In this document: piece by piece, positions 25,972 to 35,585 of the stretch
Layout: each line of letters opens with the position of its first letter
Position numbering within the stretch: position 1 is the first letter of the stretch
DNA from: Parasphingopyxis sp.
Lineage (GTDB): Bacteria; Pseudomonadota; Alphaproteobacteria; Sphingomonadales; Sphingomonadaceae
Length of the DNA stretch: 64,000 nt
Direction: 5' to 3'
Assembly (NCBI RefSeq): GCF_028279465.1
Contig: NZ_JANQNS010000013.1
Location: 234,238 to 298,237 of the forward strand
The notes under the pieces: generated by a model
Database searches by the model: none
Told to the model about the DNA's origin: nothing
Seen by the model: only the letters and a program-made list of their open reading frames with translations
Position numbers and translations under genes: made by a program

Positions 25972-27038
25972 GCGTCATTCTCCCGCTGCGCAAGGGCCAG
26001 CGTGGCGGCCTTGGCGAAGACTGTCGGTAGCCCGGCATCGTCGATTGCGTCGAGCGGCCACCATTCGCCGTCCCAATCGGCCTTCAGGTCCGGCTGCGTC
26101 AAGACGCGTCTGCCGACGATATCGAGTTCGAGCGCGAAATGGGTGAAGACATGGCTGACCGTGCCGAGCGGCGTCCAATCGATGTCGGCTGGCGCATTGG
26201 CGTCGCCCGAAGGCGTCTCTTCCCATGGCCCGCTCGGCAACGCCCGCATCCCGCCGAGCAGACCCTTATCGGGCCGGCGGACCAGCAGGACATGCGCGTC
26301 TCGCTCCAGCCAGTAAGCCGTGCCGCGGCGCACGGGTTTGGGCTTTTTCGCTGCCTTGACGGGGAAACGCGCGGGATCGTCCGTGCGTGATGCGGTGCAA
26401 TAGCTTTCCAACGGACATGCAGCGCAATCCGGATTGCGCGCGGTGCAGATCGTCGCGCCCAAATCCATCATCGCCTGGGCGAAATCGCCGGGGCGTCCGG
26501 CAGGCGTGAGCGTTTCGGCGATGCGCCGGATTTCGGGCCGGGCCTTGGGCAGCGGCGTTTCGATCGCGCGCAACCGCGCGATAACCCGCTCGACATTGGC
26601 GTCCACGACGGTTGCGGCCTCTCCGAATGCGATCGCCGCGACGGCCGCGCCGATATAGGCGCCGATCCCGGGCAGCTTGCGCAGTTCTACCTCGGTTTCG
26701 GGAAAGCGGCCGCCATGATCGCCGGCGACGGCCTTGGCGCAGGCGTGAAGATTGCGCGCCCGGGCATAATAGCCGAGCCCGGCCCAGGCGGCCATCACAT
26801 CGGCGCTATCCGCCGCGGCCAAAGCCTCCACAGTCGGCCAGGTTTCCGTGAATTTCGCGAAATATGGCTTTACCGCCGCGACGGTCGTCTGCTGGAGCAT
26901 GACTTCGGAGAGCCAGACGCGATAGGGGTCGGGCGGCGGTTCGCCCGGCGGCGCGCGCCAGGGCAGGGCGCGGGCATTGCCGTCATACCAGCGCAAAAGC
27001 GCTTCCCCAAGCGCCTCCGGAGCCTCGAAATCAGCCAT
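25968..27038 (-). CDS. mutY: adenine DNA glycosylase
   Basis: The 356-residue protein has the MutY features: LPWR near the start, SEVMLQQTTVAAV, the helix-hairpin-helix LPGIGAYIGAAVAAIAF with the catalytic Asp in VVDANVERV, the four-cysteine [4Fe-4S] loop CTARNPDCAACPLESYC, and a C-terminal Nudix-like domain that reads 8-oxoguanine. It removes adenine mispaired with 8-oxoguanine. It is divergent from dciA, with about 77 bases between the starts, which hold a DnaA box. Confidence 0.95.
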   Translation of the reverse strand: MADFEAPEALGEALLRWYDGNARALPWRAPPGEPPPDPYRVWLSEVMLQQTTVAAVKPYFAKFTETWPTVEALAAADSADVMAAWAGLGYYARARNLHACAKAVAGDHGGRFPETEVELRKLPGIGAYIGAAVAAIAFGEAATVVDANVERVIARLRAIETPLPKARPEIRRIAETLTPAGRPGDFAQAMMDLGATICTARNPDCAACPLESYCTASRTDDPARFPVKAAKKPKPVRRGTAYWLERDAHVLLVRRPDKGLLGGMRALPSGPWEETPSGDANAPADIDWTPLGTVSHVFTHFALELDIVGRRVLTQPDLKADWDGEWWPLDAIDDAGLPTVFAKAATLALAQRENDA

Positions 27039-27064
27039 TTATGAAGGCTTTGGGGGTGGTGCGA

Positions 27065-27073
27065 TTATCCACA
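27065..27073 (+). promoter_or_regulatory. perfect DnaA box between mutY and dciA
   Basis: TTATCCACA is an exact match to the bacterial DnaA consensus TTATNCACA. It lies 43 bases before the chosen dciA start and 27 bases from the mutY start. A single consensus 9-mer can occur by chance, but its place before the gene of a replicative-helicase loader makes regulation by DnaA plausible. Confidence 0.45.
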
Positions 27074-27115
27074 TCGCCCGAAAAGTTTTTATGGCAGCCA
27101 TCAGGGGCCTATGGC

Positions 27116-27745
27116 ATGAGCGGCGGGATGGCGAAAACCCGTAATCTTTCCGGGCGCGACACGGCGAAAGGACGCGGCAAACCAGCCGGGCGCAGCCGCC
27201 GCGCGCGTGCGGTCGGCGATATGCTGCCCGAGATCGGCCGCGCCTCGTTCCGGCGCTTCGGTTTTGTCCAGAGTTCGGTCGTCACGCGTTGGCGCGAAAT
27301 CGTCGGCGAACGCTATGCGGAAGTTTCGACGCCGGAATCGATCCGCTTTCCCGCCGGCAAACGGTCCGACGGGACGCTGCGGCTCAATGTCGCGGGCGCG
27401 CATGCGACGATGATGCAGCATATCGAGCCGACGATCATCGAACGGGTGAACCGGTTTTTCGGCTATGCGGCCGTCGCGCGCGTCGCGATCCAGCAGGGGC
27501 GGCCAACCCGTCCCGAAAAGCGCCCGCCCGCGCCGCCCTCGCTGCGGCCCGTGCCCGAAGCGCTGGGCGAATCGCTGCGCGAAATCGCCGATCCCGAATT
27601 GCGCGCATGCCTGGAAGGGCTTGCCGCCTCGGTGGCGGCGACAGAGGGCGCGCCTCTGGTCGACGATCAGGCGCCGCCCCGGCAATTGCAGATCAAGCGT
27701 CTCGGCGATATTGGCCGCGGCGGACACAATGGAGTGAGCGAGTAA
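27116..27745 (+). CDS. dciA: DciA-type (DUF721) replicative helicase loader
   Basis: From the ATG at 27116 the product has 209 residues; starts at 27041 (long frame) and 27128 are also open, and no strong Shine-Dalgarno sequence decides. The DUF721 core is seen in LPEIGRASFRRFGF, VVTRWREIVGERYA, and LRLNVAGAHATMMQHIEPTIIERVNRFFG. DciA proteins load or activate DnaB in bacteria that lack DnaC/DnaI. The N-terminus is basic. The gene is followed by a DsbA-like gene (TAATG overlap) and smc, an order common in sphingomonads. Confidence 0.82.
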   Translation: MSGGMAKTRNLSGRDTAKGRGKPAGRSRRARAVGDMLPEIGRASFRRFGFVQSSVVTRWREIVGERYAEVSTPESIRFPAGKRSDGTLRLNVAGAHATMMQHIEPTIIERVNRFFGYAAVARVAIQQGRPTRPEKRPPAPPSLRPVPEALGESLREIADPELRACLEGLAASVAATEGAPLVDDQAPPRQLQIKRLGDIGRGGHNGVSE

Positions 27746-28485
27746 TGAAAAGCGTTTTCAAGATATCCGCGATCGCGCTCGGTATGACGCTGGCGGCCTG
27801 TGGCGGTGAAACCAGCGCCAGTGGCGGCGCGGCGGTCGGCGATGCCGAAGTCGATACGTCACAAAACTGGGTGGAAGTCGTCAGCAAGACCGAAGATGGC
27901 GGCTATGTGATGGGCAACCCCGATGCGCCGATCAAGGTCGTCGAATATGCATCGCTAACCTGCCCGGCCTGCGCGGCATTTTCCGAGCAGAGCCATGAGC
28001 CTATGATGGAAAACTATATTTCCCAAGGTCTTGTGAGCTTCGAGATCCGCAATTTCGTGCGCGATCCGCTGGACCTCAGCGCCGCACTGCTCGCCCGCTG
28101 CAACGGTGAGGGGCCGTTCTTCCAGCTTAACCAGCGGCTGTTCATGAACCAGGATAATATGTTCCAGACCATCCAGACCGCCGATCAGGCGCGGCTCCAG
28201 GCGCTGTCGACACCGGAAGCGCTGCAGAGTGGCCAGACCTTTGTCGGTTTTGCCGAAGCCTCAGGCCTTATCGAGCTGGTGGGTGGCATGGGCATTTCTG
28301 ATCAGCAGGCGCGCCAGTGCCTCACCGATTCGGCGGCGATCCAGGAGCTGGATGAGGTACGCAACCGCGCGCTCAACCAGCTCAATATCACCAGTACGCC
28401 CTCTTTCCTCATCAATGGAGAATTGGTCAGCGGTGTTTCGAGCTGGGCACAGCTCGACGCGCGGCTCCAGGAGATGGTCCAGTAG
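27745..28485 (+). CDS. DsbA-family thioredoxin-fold lipoprotein
   Basis: The 246-residue protein starts with a signal peptide and lipobox LAAC (Cys19). A thioredoxin fold follows with the redox pair CPAC at Cys73-Cys76 in YASLTCPACAAF, and a cis-proline loop in ITSTPSFLING. This is the DsbA_4/DsbG-like type often used to oxidise or isomerise disulfides in exported proteins. It may cooperate with DsbB encoded at 40396-40866, which is inference. Its ATG overlaps the dciA stop by one base. Confidence 0.9.
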   Translation: MKSVFKISAIALGMTLAACGGETSASGGAAVGDAEVDTSQNWVEVVSKTEDGGYVMGNPDAPIKVVEYASLTCPACAAFSEQSHEPMMENYISQGLVSFEIRNFVRDPLDLSAALLARCNGEGPFFQLNQRLFMNQDNMFQTIQTADQARLQALSTPEALQSGQTFVGFAEASGLIELVGGMGISDQQARQCLTDSAAIQELDEVRNRALNQLNITSTPSFLINGELVSGVSSWAQLDARLQEMVQ

Positions 28486-28533
28486 GTTGAAGGTCTTGGG
28501 GACACCGCAAATCGAGAATAAGGCGCGACGCCG

Positions 28534-31500
28534 ATGCGGATAAAGCGCCTGAAACTTGCGGGCTTTAAAAGCTTTGTCGATCCGACCGAACTGCGCATCG
28601 AACCCGGGCTGACCGGGGTCGTGGGCCCGAACGGGTGCGGCAAGTCCAACCTGCTCGAAGCGCTGCGCTGGACGATGGGCGAAAGCTCGCCCAAATCGAT
28701 GCGCGGTGGCGGCATGGAGGATGTGATCTTCGCGGGTACCGATGCCCGGCCCGCGCGCGATTTCGCTGAAGTCTCGATTCTTGCCGAGCGCGATGAGAGC
28801 GACCGGCCGGACAACGATACGGTCGCTCTCGAAAGCGAGGTAGAGGTCGTCCGGCGGATCGAGCGCGGGGCGGGGTCCGCCTATCGCGTGAATGGCCGGG
28901 ATGTGCGCGCCAAGGACGTCGCCCTGCTGTTCGCCGATGCGGCGACGGGCGCCCATTCCCCGGCGCTTGTCAGCCAAGGCAAGATCGGCTCGGTGGTCGC
29001 GGCAAAGCCTGCCGAACGGCGCCAGATGCTGGAAGAAGCGGCCGGTATCGCGGGCCTGCATGTGCGCCGCAAGGATGCCGAGCAGAAGCTGCGCGCGACC
29101 GAGACCAATCTTGCCCGGCTCGACGATCTGCTCGCCGATATGGAAAGCCGGGTGCGCGCGCTGAAGCGGCAGGCGAGTGCGGCGCGCCGCTATCGCAAGC
29201 TGACCGAGCAGATCGAACTGGGTGAGGCGCGCCTTGTATTCGCACGCTGGCGCGATGCGGCGGAAGCGGCGGAGAGTGCCAAGGCCGAGGCCGAACAGGC
29301 CGAAGCGGCGGTCGCCGAGGCGGCTGAACGCCGGCGGGCGGCGGCTGTGCATCAGGCTGATGCCGCGCGCAAACTCGCCGAGCAGCGCAATGCGGCGCAA
29401 GAGGCGCGCGAGACTGCCGCTGCACTCGGCCATGAACTGGCTGCGCTGAAGAACGAACGCAGTGCGCTCGAACGGCGGATCGGCGAACTGGCGAGCCAGC
29501 GCGAGAATCTCGCGCGCGATCGCGGCCGCGAGGATGCGCTGGCCAGCGATGCGGCGGCCGCGCTCGAACGGCTGGAAGCCGAAGAGCAGGAGATCGCCGC
29601 GCGGCTCGAAGGTACCGATGACCGGCTCGCTGAAAGCCAGGAGAAGGTGCAGGAAGCCGAAACCGTTTCGCGTGAGGCCGAGCTCGCCATGGCCCGGGCG
29701 CTGGCGGCGCAGGCGGCGCAGCAGGCCGATATCCGGGTCGCCGAGGCCAATGCCGAAAGCGCGCGCCAGCGCGCGGCACGGGCCGAAGCGGAGGCCGAAC
29801 GGATTGCGGCCGAGCTGGCGGAGCTGGGCGATATCGAACCGCTGGAACAGGCTTATCGCGCGGCGGAGAAGACGCGCGAGGCAGCCGAACAGCGCGTTGC
29901 CGATCTGCGGGCCGCCATCGAAGCCGCCGACGAGCGCCGCGAAAAGGCGGCGCAGGCGCGCGATACGGGCGAAAGCGAGACGGCATCCGCCCGGGCCGCA
30001 CTGGCCGCACTCGAATCCGAGGCCGAAGCGCTGGCCAAGGATCTGGACGATGCGGTCGATGACAAGGCGCTTGGCCATGTTCGCGCCGAAAGCGGCTATG
30101 AGAAGGCGCTGGCGGCGGCGCTGGGCGACGATCTGGAGGCCGGGCTGGGCGAAGCGAGTGCGCGGCGGTGGGCGGGTTCTGATACGGCGAGTGGCGATCC
30201 TGATCTGCCGTCCGGTGTCGAGCGGCTTTCCGATCATGTGGCGGCACCCAAGCAGTTGATGCGCCGCCTCGCGCAGATCGGCGTGGTCGGCAGCGACGAT
30301 GGATCGATTGCGCTCGCCGTCGGTCAGCGGCTTGTCACGCGCGATGGCGGATTGCGCCGCTGGGATGGCTATGTCGCACGCGACGAAGGCGCGGCCGCGG
30401 CCGACCGGCTGGAGCGCGCCAATCGCCTCGAAGCGATCAAGGCCCAGCTGCCGGACGCGCGCGAAACGGTGGAAACGGCAGCGGCCCGGGCGGCTGAAGC
30501 GATTGCCGCCGTCACCGAAGCGCGCACGGCGCTCGAAGATGCGCGCGCGGCACTCGGCACGGCCGAGGACGAAGCGCGTGCCGCGATCCGCGATCGGGAC
30601 GGCGCCCGAGCCGCCATCGAGCGGCTCGCTGACAAACAGGCTGGGCTTGCCGAGCGCCGCGAGCGGTCAGCGACGGAGCTGGCCGAAGCCAAAGAGGTTC
30701 TGACGGCGGCCGAGGCCGTGCTCGGTGAATTGCCCGATAGCGGCGACACCGATGCCTCGGTCGAACGTTTGAAATCGGCGAGCGAGGCCGCGCGACTTAT
30801 CCTGGCCGAAGCGCGTGCGGAGGCGGCGACGATCGGACAGGCGATCGATGCGGACAAGGCGCGCCTCGATGCCGCGCGCGCGGAAGCCGATAGCTGGAAG
30901 AGCCGCGCGGGCGAAGCGGCGCGGCGCGTGCAGGAAATGGCCAAGCGCGAAACCGAGGCCGAAGCCGAAGCGCGGGAACTCGCCGACGCGCCGGACGCTA
31001 TTGAAGCGAAGATCGCGGCCTTGCAGACACAAAGCGCCGAAGCTGAGGAAAAGGCCGAAGCCGCGCGGGCTGAAGAACGCGCGGGCGAAGATCGGGTTGC
31101 TGAAACCGAACGGCTCGCGGCCGAAGCCGTCGAGGCGCTGTCATCGGCGCGCGAACATCGCGCGGGCGGTCAGGCGCGGTTCGAAAATGCCGAAAGCCGA
31201 CGGCGGGAGTTCGAGCGTGTGGCGAGCGAGCGGTTCCAGTCAGCACCCGATGGACTCGCCGAAAAGTTCGAATTCGACGTAGAAACCGTGGACGGCGCCG
31301 AGGCGGAATCGGCGGCGCTCGACAAGCTGAAAGCGGATCGCGAACGGATCGGCCCGGTCAATCTCGTCGCCGAGAGCGAGTTGGAGGAGTTGGAGACCGA
31401 GCGCGAATCCTCGCTCGCCGAACGCGAGGAATTGGGCCAGGCGATTAACCGGCTGCGCGGCTCAATCGGCAATCTCAATCGGGAGGGCCGGGCGCGGCTG

Positions 31501-31974
31501 CTGGCCGCGTTCGAAGAGGTCGACAAGCATTTCCGGCGGTTGTTCGGGACGCTGTTCCAGGGCGGTCGGGCGCATCTGGCGTTGATCGATTCGGACGACC
31601 CGCTCGAAGCGGGCCTTGAGATCATGGCGCAGCCGCCGGGCAAGAAGCTCGCGACGCTCACGCTGCTCTCGGGCGGCGAACAGGCACTGACGGCGGTCGC
31701 GCTGATCTTCGCGCTGTTCCTCACCAATCCCGCGCCGATCTGCGTGCTCGACGAGGTCGATGCACCGCTCGACGATGCCAATATCGAACGCTTCTGCGAG
31801 CTGCTCGACAAGATGACCGCCGAGACCGACACCCGCTATCTGATCGTTACCCATAATGCTGTGACGATGTCCCGTATGCACCGCTTGTACGGCGTCACAA
31901 TGGTCGAGCGCGGCGTGAGTCGTCTCGTATCGGTCGATCTGGGCGGTGCGGAAACCCTGCTCGCCGCGGAGTAG
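28534..31974 (+). CDS. smc: chromosome partition protein SMC
   Basis: The 1146-residue protein begins MRIKRLKLAGFKSF with Walker A GPNGCGKSN and ends with the ABC signature LSGGEQALTAVAL and Walker B ICVLDEVDAPLDD, the two halves of the ATPase head. Between them are two long coiled coils rich in Ala, Glu and Arg (about residues 165-500 and 650-960) and a hinge-like globular part around 505-640. SMC homodimers compact and segregate the chromosome together with ScpA and ScpB, which are not in the window. It is slightly short for the family but complete. Confidence 0.96.
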   Translation: MRIKRLKLAGFKSFVDPTELRIEPGLTGVVGPNGCGKSNLLEALRWTMGESSPKSMRGGGMEDVIFAGTDARPARDFAEVSILAERDESDRPDNDTVALESEVEVVRRIERGAGSAYRVNGRDVRAKDVALLFADAATGAHSPALVSQGKIGSVVAAKPAERRQMLEEAAGIAGLHVRRKDAEQKLRATETNLARLDDLLADMESRVRALKRQASAARRYRKLTEQIELGEARLVFARWRDAAEAAESAKAEAEQAEAAVAEAAERRRAAAVHQADAARKLAEQRNAAQEARETAAALGHELAALKNERSALERRIGELASQRENLARDRGREDALASDAAAALERLEAEEQEIAARLEGTDDRLAESQEKVQEAETVSREAELAMARALAAQAAQQADIRVAEANAESARQRAARAEAEAERIAAELAELGDIEPLEQAYRAAEKTREAAEQRVADLRAAIEAADERREKAAQARDTGESETASARAALAALESEAEALAKDLDDAVDDKALGHVRAESGYEKALAAALGDDLEAGLGEASARRWAGSDTASGDPDLPSGVERLSDHVAAPKQLMRRLAQIGVVGSDDGSIALAVGQRLVTRDGGLRRWDGYVARDEGAAAADRLERANRLEAIKAQLPDARETVETAAARAAEAIAAVTEARTALEDARAALGTAEDEARAAIRDRDGARAAIERLADKQAGLAERRERSATELAEAKEVLTAAEAVLGELPDSGDTDASVERLKSASEAARLILAEARAEAATIGQAIDADKARLDAARAEADSWKSRAGEAARRVQEMAKRETEAEAEARELADAPDAIEAKIAALQTQSAEAEEKAEAARAEERAGEDRVAETERLAAEAVEALSSAREHRAGGQARFENAESRRREFERVASERFQSAPDGLAEKFEFDVETVDGAEAESAALDKLKADRERIGPVNLVAESELEELETERESSLAEREELGQAINRLRGSIGNLNREGRARLLAAFEEVDKHFRRLFGTLFQGGRAHLALIDSDDPLEAGLEIMAQPPGKKLATLTLLSGGEQALTAVALIFALFLTNPAPICVLDEVDAPLDDANIERFCELLDKMTAETDTRYLIVTHNAVTMSRMHRLYGVTMVERGVSRLVSVDLGGAETLLAAE

Positions 31975-31984
31975 CGGTTACGGG

Positions 31985-33040
31985 CTACTCGGCCTGTGCA
32001 TTTCTCGCGGCGATGGCCGGTGGGATATGGTCAGTGAAGAGGCCATCAATACCGAGCGCGAGATAGGCCGCGATTTCTTCCTCTGCCGCGCCATGGACGG
32101 TCTCGCCGCCTTCGATATGCATATCGTCCGGCAGGAACGGATTTTCCGGGCGGAAGGTGTAGGGGATCACCAGCAGGCCGCGTTCGTGTGCATTGGCGAC
32201 CAGATCGGTCGGCTCGCCGAGCGAATGGGCATCGCGCGGCAAGACCAGAAACTTGTCCGGCCCGATCGCATCGGCATAGGCGGCGATAGCGTCCAGCCCG
32301 GCCGGCGTCGTCATATGCGCATAGCTGGTGCCCGGCGCATCGGCCGGGCTGCCCCGGCCCGCGATCAATTGTACGAGGCGCAGATCGGTCAGCACGTCGA
32401 GTTCGGCGAGCGGCGCGATCTCGAATGACTGGATCATAACGGGATCGTCGGCGCTGTCATAACCGGCTTCGGCCAGCTGACGCACCAGCGCTTCCTCCAT
32501 CGGCAATCCGACAGAGGCCGAATAAGTCGGATGTTTGATTTCCGGGATCAGCCCGACCGTTCGATCCTGACGCTGCACAAGTGCGATGATCTCGGCGAGG
32601 GTCGGGACGGCATATTGACCGTCAAAGCGCGCGCTTCCGGGCCGTATTCGGGGCAGGCGTTCGCGCGCGCGGAGCGTGCGGATTTCGGCCAGCGTGAAAT
32701 CCTCTGCGAACCAGCCGGTTACCGACCGTCCATCGATCGTCTTGGTGGTCCGCCGGTCGGCAAATTCGGCCCGGTCGGCGACATCGGTCGTATCGGACAG
32801 TTCGTTTTCATGACGCGCGATGAACACGCCGTCGCGCGTCATGACGAGATCGGGTTCGATATAGTCGGCGCCCTGATCGATGGCGCGCTGATAGGCTTCC
32901 AGCGTATGTTCGGGCAGTTCAGCCGAAGCGCCGCGATGGGCGATGATGAGCGCCGGCGCAGTGTCGCTCACGGCCGGTGGCGCCGCGGTCGTGCAGGCCG
33001 GAACGAGTATCGCCATGAGAGCAAGCCAGACCCAGCGCAT
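31985..33040 (-). CDS. glycerophosphodiester phosphodiesterase (lipoprotein)
   Basis: The 351-residue protein has a signal peptide with lipobox VPAC and the GDPD core: IIAHRGASAELPEHT with the catalytic HRGA, YIEPDLVMTRDG with the metal-binding Glu and Asp, and HENEL with the second His. It splits glycerophosphodiesters into glycerol 3-phosphate and an alcohol, most likely in the periplasm like GlpQ. It is convergent with smc and divergent from bchE; the 187-base gap to bchE carries the bchE control region. Confidence 0.93.
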   Translation of the reverse strand: MRWVWLALMAILVPACTTAAPPAVSDTAPALIIAHRGASAELPEHTLEAYQRAIDQGADYIEPDLVMTRDGVFIARHENELSDTTDVADRAEFADRRTTKTIDGRSVTGWFAEDFTLAEIRTLRARERLPRIRPGSARFDGQYAVPTLAEIIALVQRQDRTVGLIPEIKHPTYSASVGLPMEEALVRQLAEAGYDSADDPVMIQSFEIAPLAELDVLTDLRLVQLIAGRGSPADAPGTSYAHMTTPAGLDAIAAYADAIGPDKFLVLPRDAHSLGEPTDLVANAHERGLLVIPYTFRPENPFLPDDMHIEGGETVHGAAEEEIAAYLALGIDGLFTDHIPPAIAARNAQAE

Positions 33041-33159
33041 CGAACAGTCTCCCGCGATCTTTCTATAGTCCTTCGATATCGCGAAGGGCTTCTCTTGTTA
33101 ACCGGGCTTCGCCGATATTCGGTCGCCTGATATCTCTGTTCTATTCGGCTGACGCCCTT

Positions 33160-33185
33160 TTGATCTGTGTCAATCAAAAGTGACA
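33160..33185 (+). promoter_or_regulatory. overlapping FNR box and TGT-N12-ACA site upstream of bchE
   Basis: TTGATCTGTGTCAA (33160-33173) matches the FNR/FnrL consensus TTGAT-N4-ATCAA at nine of ten positions. The PpsR/CrtJ consensus TGT-N12-ACA is matched exactly at 33168-33185, overlapping the first site by six bases. Both lie 42-68 bases before the bchE ATG. In purple bacteria FnrL activates and PpsR/CrtJ represses bacteriochlorophyll genes according to oxygen. A palindrome TGTTCGAACA (33202-33211) lies between this region and the start. Confidence 0.65.
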
Positions 33186-33227
33186 CTATCGATGCCATTC
33201 CTGTTCGAACATAACAGGAGAGGGCAG

Positions 33228-34865
33228 ATGCGGATTCTTTTCGTGCATCCGAATTACCGGTCGGGCGGCGCAGAAATAGCGGGCACCTGGCCGCCCGCTT
33301 GGGTTGCCTATCTGACCGGTCATCTGCGGCAGGCTGGATTTGAAGACATCCATTTCATCGATGCGATGACCAATGATATTTCGGACGCCGAGCTCGCCCG
33401 CCAGATGGAGGAATATGATCCCGACGTGGTCGGCGTCACCGCGATCACGCCGTCCATCTACCGCGCCGAGGATGTGTTGAAAGTCGCCTCGCAGGTCGTG
33501 CCGAAGGCCGTGCGCGTGCTGGGCGGGGTGCATGCCACCTTTATGTATAAGCAGGTGCTGAGCGAAGCGCCCTGGGTCGATGTGATCGTGCGCGGCGAAG
33601 GCGAGGAAATCTGCAACGCATTGATGCGTGCGATCGACGATGGCCGCTGGCCGGCGGACCGCCACAGCATCAAGGGCCTTGCCTTTCGCGATGGCGACCA
33701 GATCGTTGCGACCGCGGCAGCGAGCACGGTCAAGGACCTCTCCAAGATCAAACCCGACTGGAACATACTCGACTGGGAGAAATATAAATATATCCCCCTC
33801 GGCACCCGCGTCGCGATACCCAATCTCGCGCGCGGGTGTCCTTTTACCTGTTCTTTCTGCTCGCAATGGAAATTCTGGCGCGACTATCGGGTGCGCGATC
33901 CGAAGGATGTGGTCGACGAAATCGAAGATCTGGTCGAGAATCACGGTGTCGGCTTCTTCATCCTCGCCGACGAGGAACCCACGATCAACAAGAAGAAGTT
34001 CGTTGCCTTTTGCGAGGAGCTGATCGCGCGCGATCTGCCCAAGCGCGTCAAATGGGGCATCAATACGCGCGTCACCGATATCTATCGCGATCGCGACGAT
34101 CTCAAATTCTATCGCAAGGCGGGCCTCGTCCATGTCAGCCTCGGTACCGAAGCCGCCGCGCAGATGAAGCTCGACCGGTTCAACAAGGAAACCAAGGTCG
34201 AGGAGAACAAGACCGCAGTGCGTCTGTTGCGCGAGGCCGATATTCTGGTCGAGGCGCAGTTTATTGTCGGCCTCGACAACGAGACGAGCGAAACGCTCGA
34301 AGAGACCTATCAGATGGCGTGGGACTGGCAGCCCGATCTCGCCAACTGGTCGATGTATACGCCCTGGCCGTTCACCCCGCTGTTCCAGGACCTGAAGGAC
34401 CAGGTCGAAATTCACGATTTCAGCAAATATAATTTCGTGACGCCGATCATGAAGCCGGCGGCGATGGAGCGCGGCGAGCTGCTCGACGGGGTGATGAACA
34501 ATTATCGGCGCTTCTATATGAAAAAGGCGCTGTTCCATTATCCGTGGCGCGGCACGGGATTCCGGCGTCGCTATCTGCTCGGCTGCCTCTGGGCCTTTAT
34601 GAAAGCCGGTTTCCAGCGAACCTTCTACGATCTCGGCAAGGCCGGCTATTGGGGTCCGCAGACCAAGAAGACGGTCGATTTCCATTTCGACGAAAGCCGG
34701 ACCATCGCCGAGGCGCAGCTTGAGGATTGGGAAGCGGCAGGGGACCGCGCGGCCCGGGCCGCGGAACGGCGCGAGGCCGTGCGCGCGCAGACCAAGGCAG
34801 CAAAGGCGCGCGCAGCCGAGGTAAAAGCCTGTGGCGGCGGCGATCTCCAGATGGAAGATGTCTAG
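33228..34865 (+). CDS. bchE: Mg-protoporphyrin IX monomethyl ester oxidative cyclase, anaerobic
   Basis: The 545-residue protein has an N-terminal cobalamin-binding-type domain (about residues 1-150: [23 protein letters not shown]) and a radical SAM domain with CPFTCSFC (Cys204, Cys208, Cys211) that holds the [4Fe-4S] cluster. The N-terminal pattern and downstream bchJ identify BchE, which builds the isocyclic ring of bacteriochlorophyll without oxygen. The ATG at 33228 has AGGAGAGGG upstream; the longer frame is rejected because it would run through the operator. The C-terminus ends in an Ala/Glu/Arg-rich helix. It overlaps bchJ by eight bases. Confidence 0.88.
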   Translation: MRILFVHPNYRSGGAEIAGTWPPAWVAYLTGHLRQAGFEDIHFIDAMTNDISDAELARQMEEYDPDVVGVTAITPSIYRAEDVLKVASQVVPKAVRVLGGVHATFMYKQVLSEAPWVDVIVRGEGEEICNALMRAIDDGRWPADRHSIKGLAFRDGDQIVATAAASTVKDLSKIKPDWNILDWEKYKYIPLGTRVAIPNLARGCPFTCSFCSQWKFWRDYRVRDPKDVVDEIEDLVENHGVGFFILADEEPTINKKKFVAFCEELIARDLPKRVKWGINTRVTDIYRDRDDLKFYRKAGLVHVSLGTEAAAQMKLDRFNKETKVEENKTAVRLLREADILVEAQFIVGLDNETSETLEETYQMAWDWQPDLANWSMYTPWPFTPLFQDLKDQVEIHDFSKYNFVTPIMKPAAMERGELLDGVMNNYRRFYMKKALFHYPWRGTGFRRRYLLGCLWAFMKAGFQRTFYDLGKAGYWGPQTKKTVDFHFDESRTIAEAQLEDWEAAGDRAARAAERREAVRAQTKAAKARAAEVKACGGGDLQMEDV

Positions 34866-35469
34866 GCTGCCTGCCGATGCTCGCCTCGATGCGCCGGGCC
34901 TGATCGGCCCGAACGCGATCCTCCAGCTTCTGCCGGTCGTGGAGCAGGCCTATGGGGCCGGCCGCGCCGGCGCGATGCTGAAACGGGCTCGTATCGCCGC
35001 CGTGCCCGATGGCGAGCATATGATTCCGGAAGGAGATGCCGCGCGGCTGCACAGGCTGTTGCGCGTTCAGGATCCGGAACGGGCACCGGGCCTCGCTGCC
35101 GAAGCGGGCCGCAGAACCGCCGACTATATCCTTGCGCATCGTATCCCGAAATTTCCGCAGATGGTGCTGAAGCTTTTGCCAGCGCCGCTGGCCGCGCGCG
35201 GCCTATCCCGCGCGATTGCGCGCCATGCCTGGACATTTGCCGGATCGGGCAGCTTTCGGGTCGTCGATCCCTGGACGTTCGAGATCGCGCATAATCCGAT
35301 GATCAGCGGCGAGCATAGCAACCTCCCGATATGCCATTGGCATGCGGCGGTGTTCGAACGGCTTTACCAGGCGCTTGTCTGCCGCCGCAGCATGTGCGTC
35401 GAAACCCAGTGCGGCGCGCAGGACGATTCCGACATCTGCCGCTTCGAGATATTCCGAAACGCCGGTTAA
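34858..35469 (+). CDS. bchJ: BchJ-like V4R-domain protein
   Basis: The 203-residue product starts inside the last codons of bchE (ATG 34858; a GTG at 34831 is also in frame). The first half has [15 protein letters not shown], as in BchJ, and the second half is a V4R domain with the pattern FEIAHNPM and clustered Cys/His ([26 protein letters not shown]) that probably binds zinc. BchJ was first called a 4-vinyl reductase, but later work in Rhodobacter indicates that it is not the enzyme and may deliver Mg-porphyrin intermediates. Its coupling to bchE copies the Rhodobacter bchE-bchJ order. Confidence 0.83.
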   Translation: MSRLPADARLDAPGLIGPNAILQLLPVVEQAYGAGRAGAMLKRARIAAVPDGEHMIPEGDAARLHRLLRVQDPERAPGLAAEAGRRTADYILAHRIPKFPQMVLKLLPAPLAARGLSRAIARHAWTFAGSGSFRVVDPWTFEIAHNPMISGEHSNLPICHWHAAVFERLYQALVCRRSMCVETQCGAQDDSDICRFEIFRNAG

Positions 35470-35585
35470 GCGCGGCGCGGCCCGCATGCGGCGCGCCTCC
35501 TGATATATGGCCGAAAGCGCAATTGTTTCGTGCGGAGCCAGCCCTTACGTGATGCACAGCGGTATATGGGCTGGGAAGGAAAGTT

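Noticed and set aside
33156..33179. Wider inverted repeat TTTTGAT-N8-ATCAAAA upstream of bchE
   Set aside because: The spacing does not fit any regulator I know; the FNR box and TGT-N12-ACA within the same bases explain the signal better.
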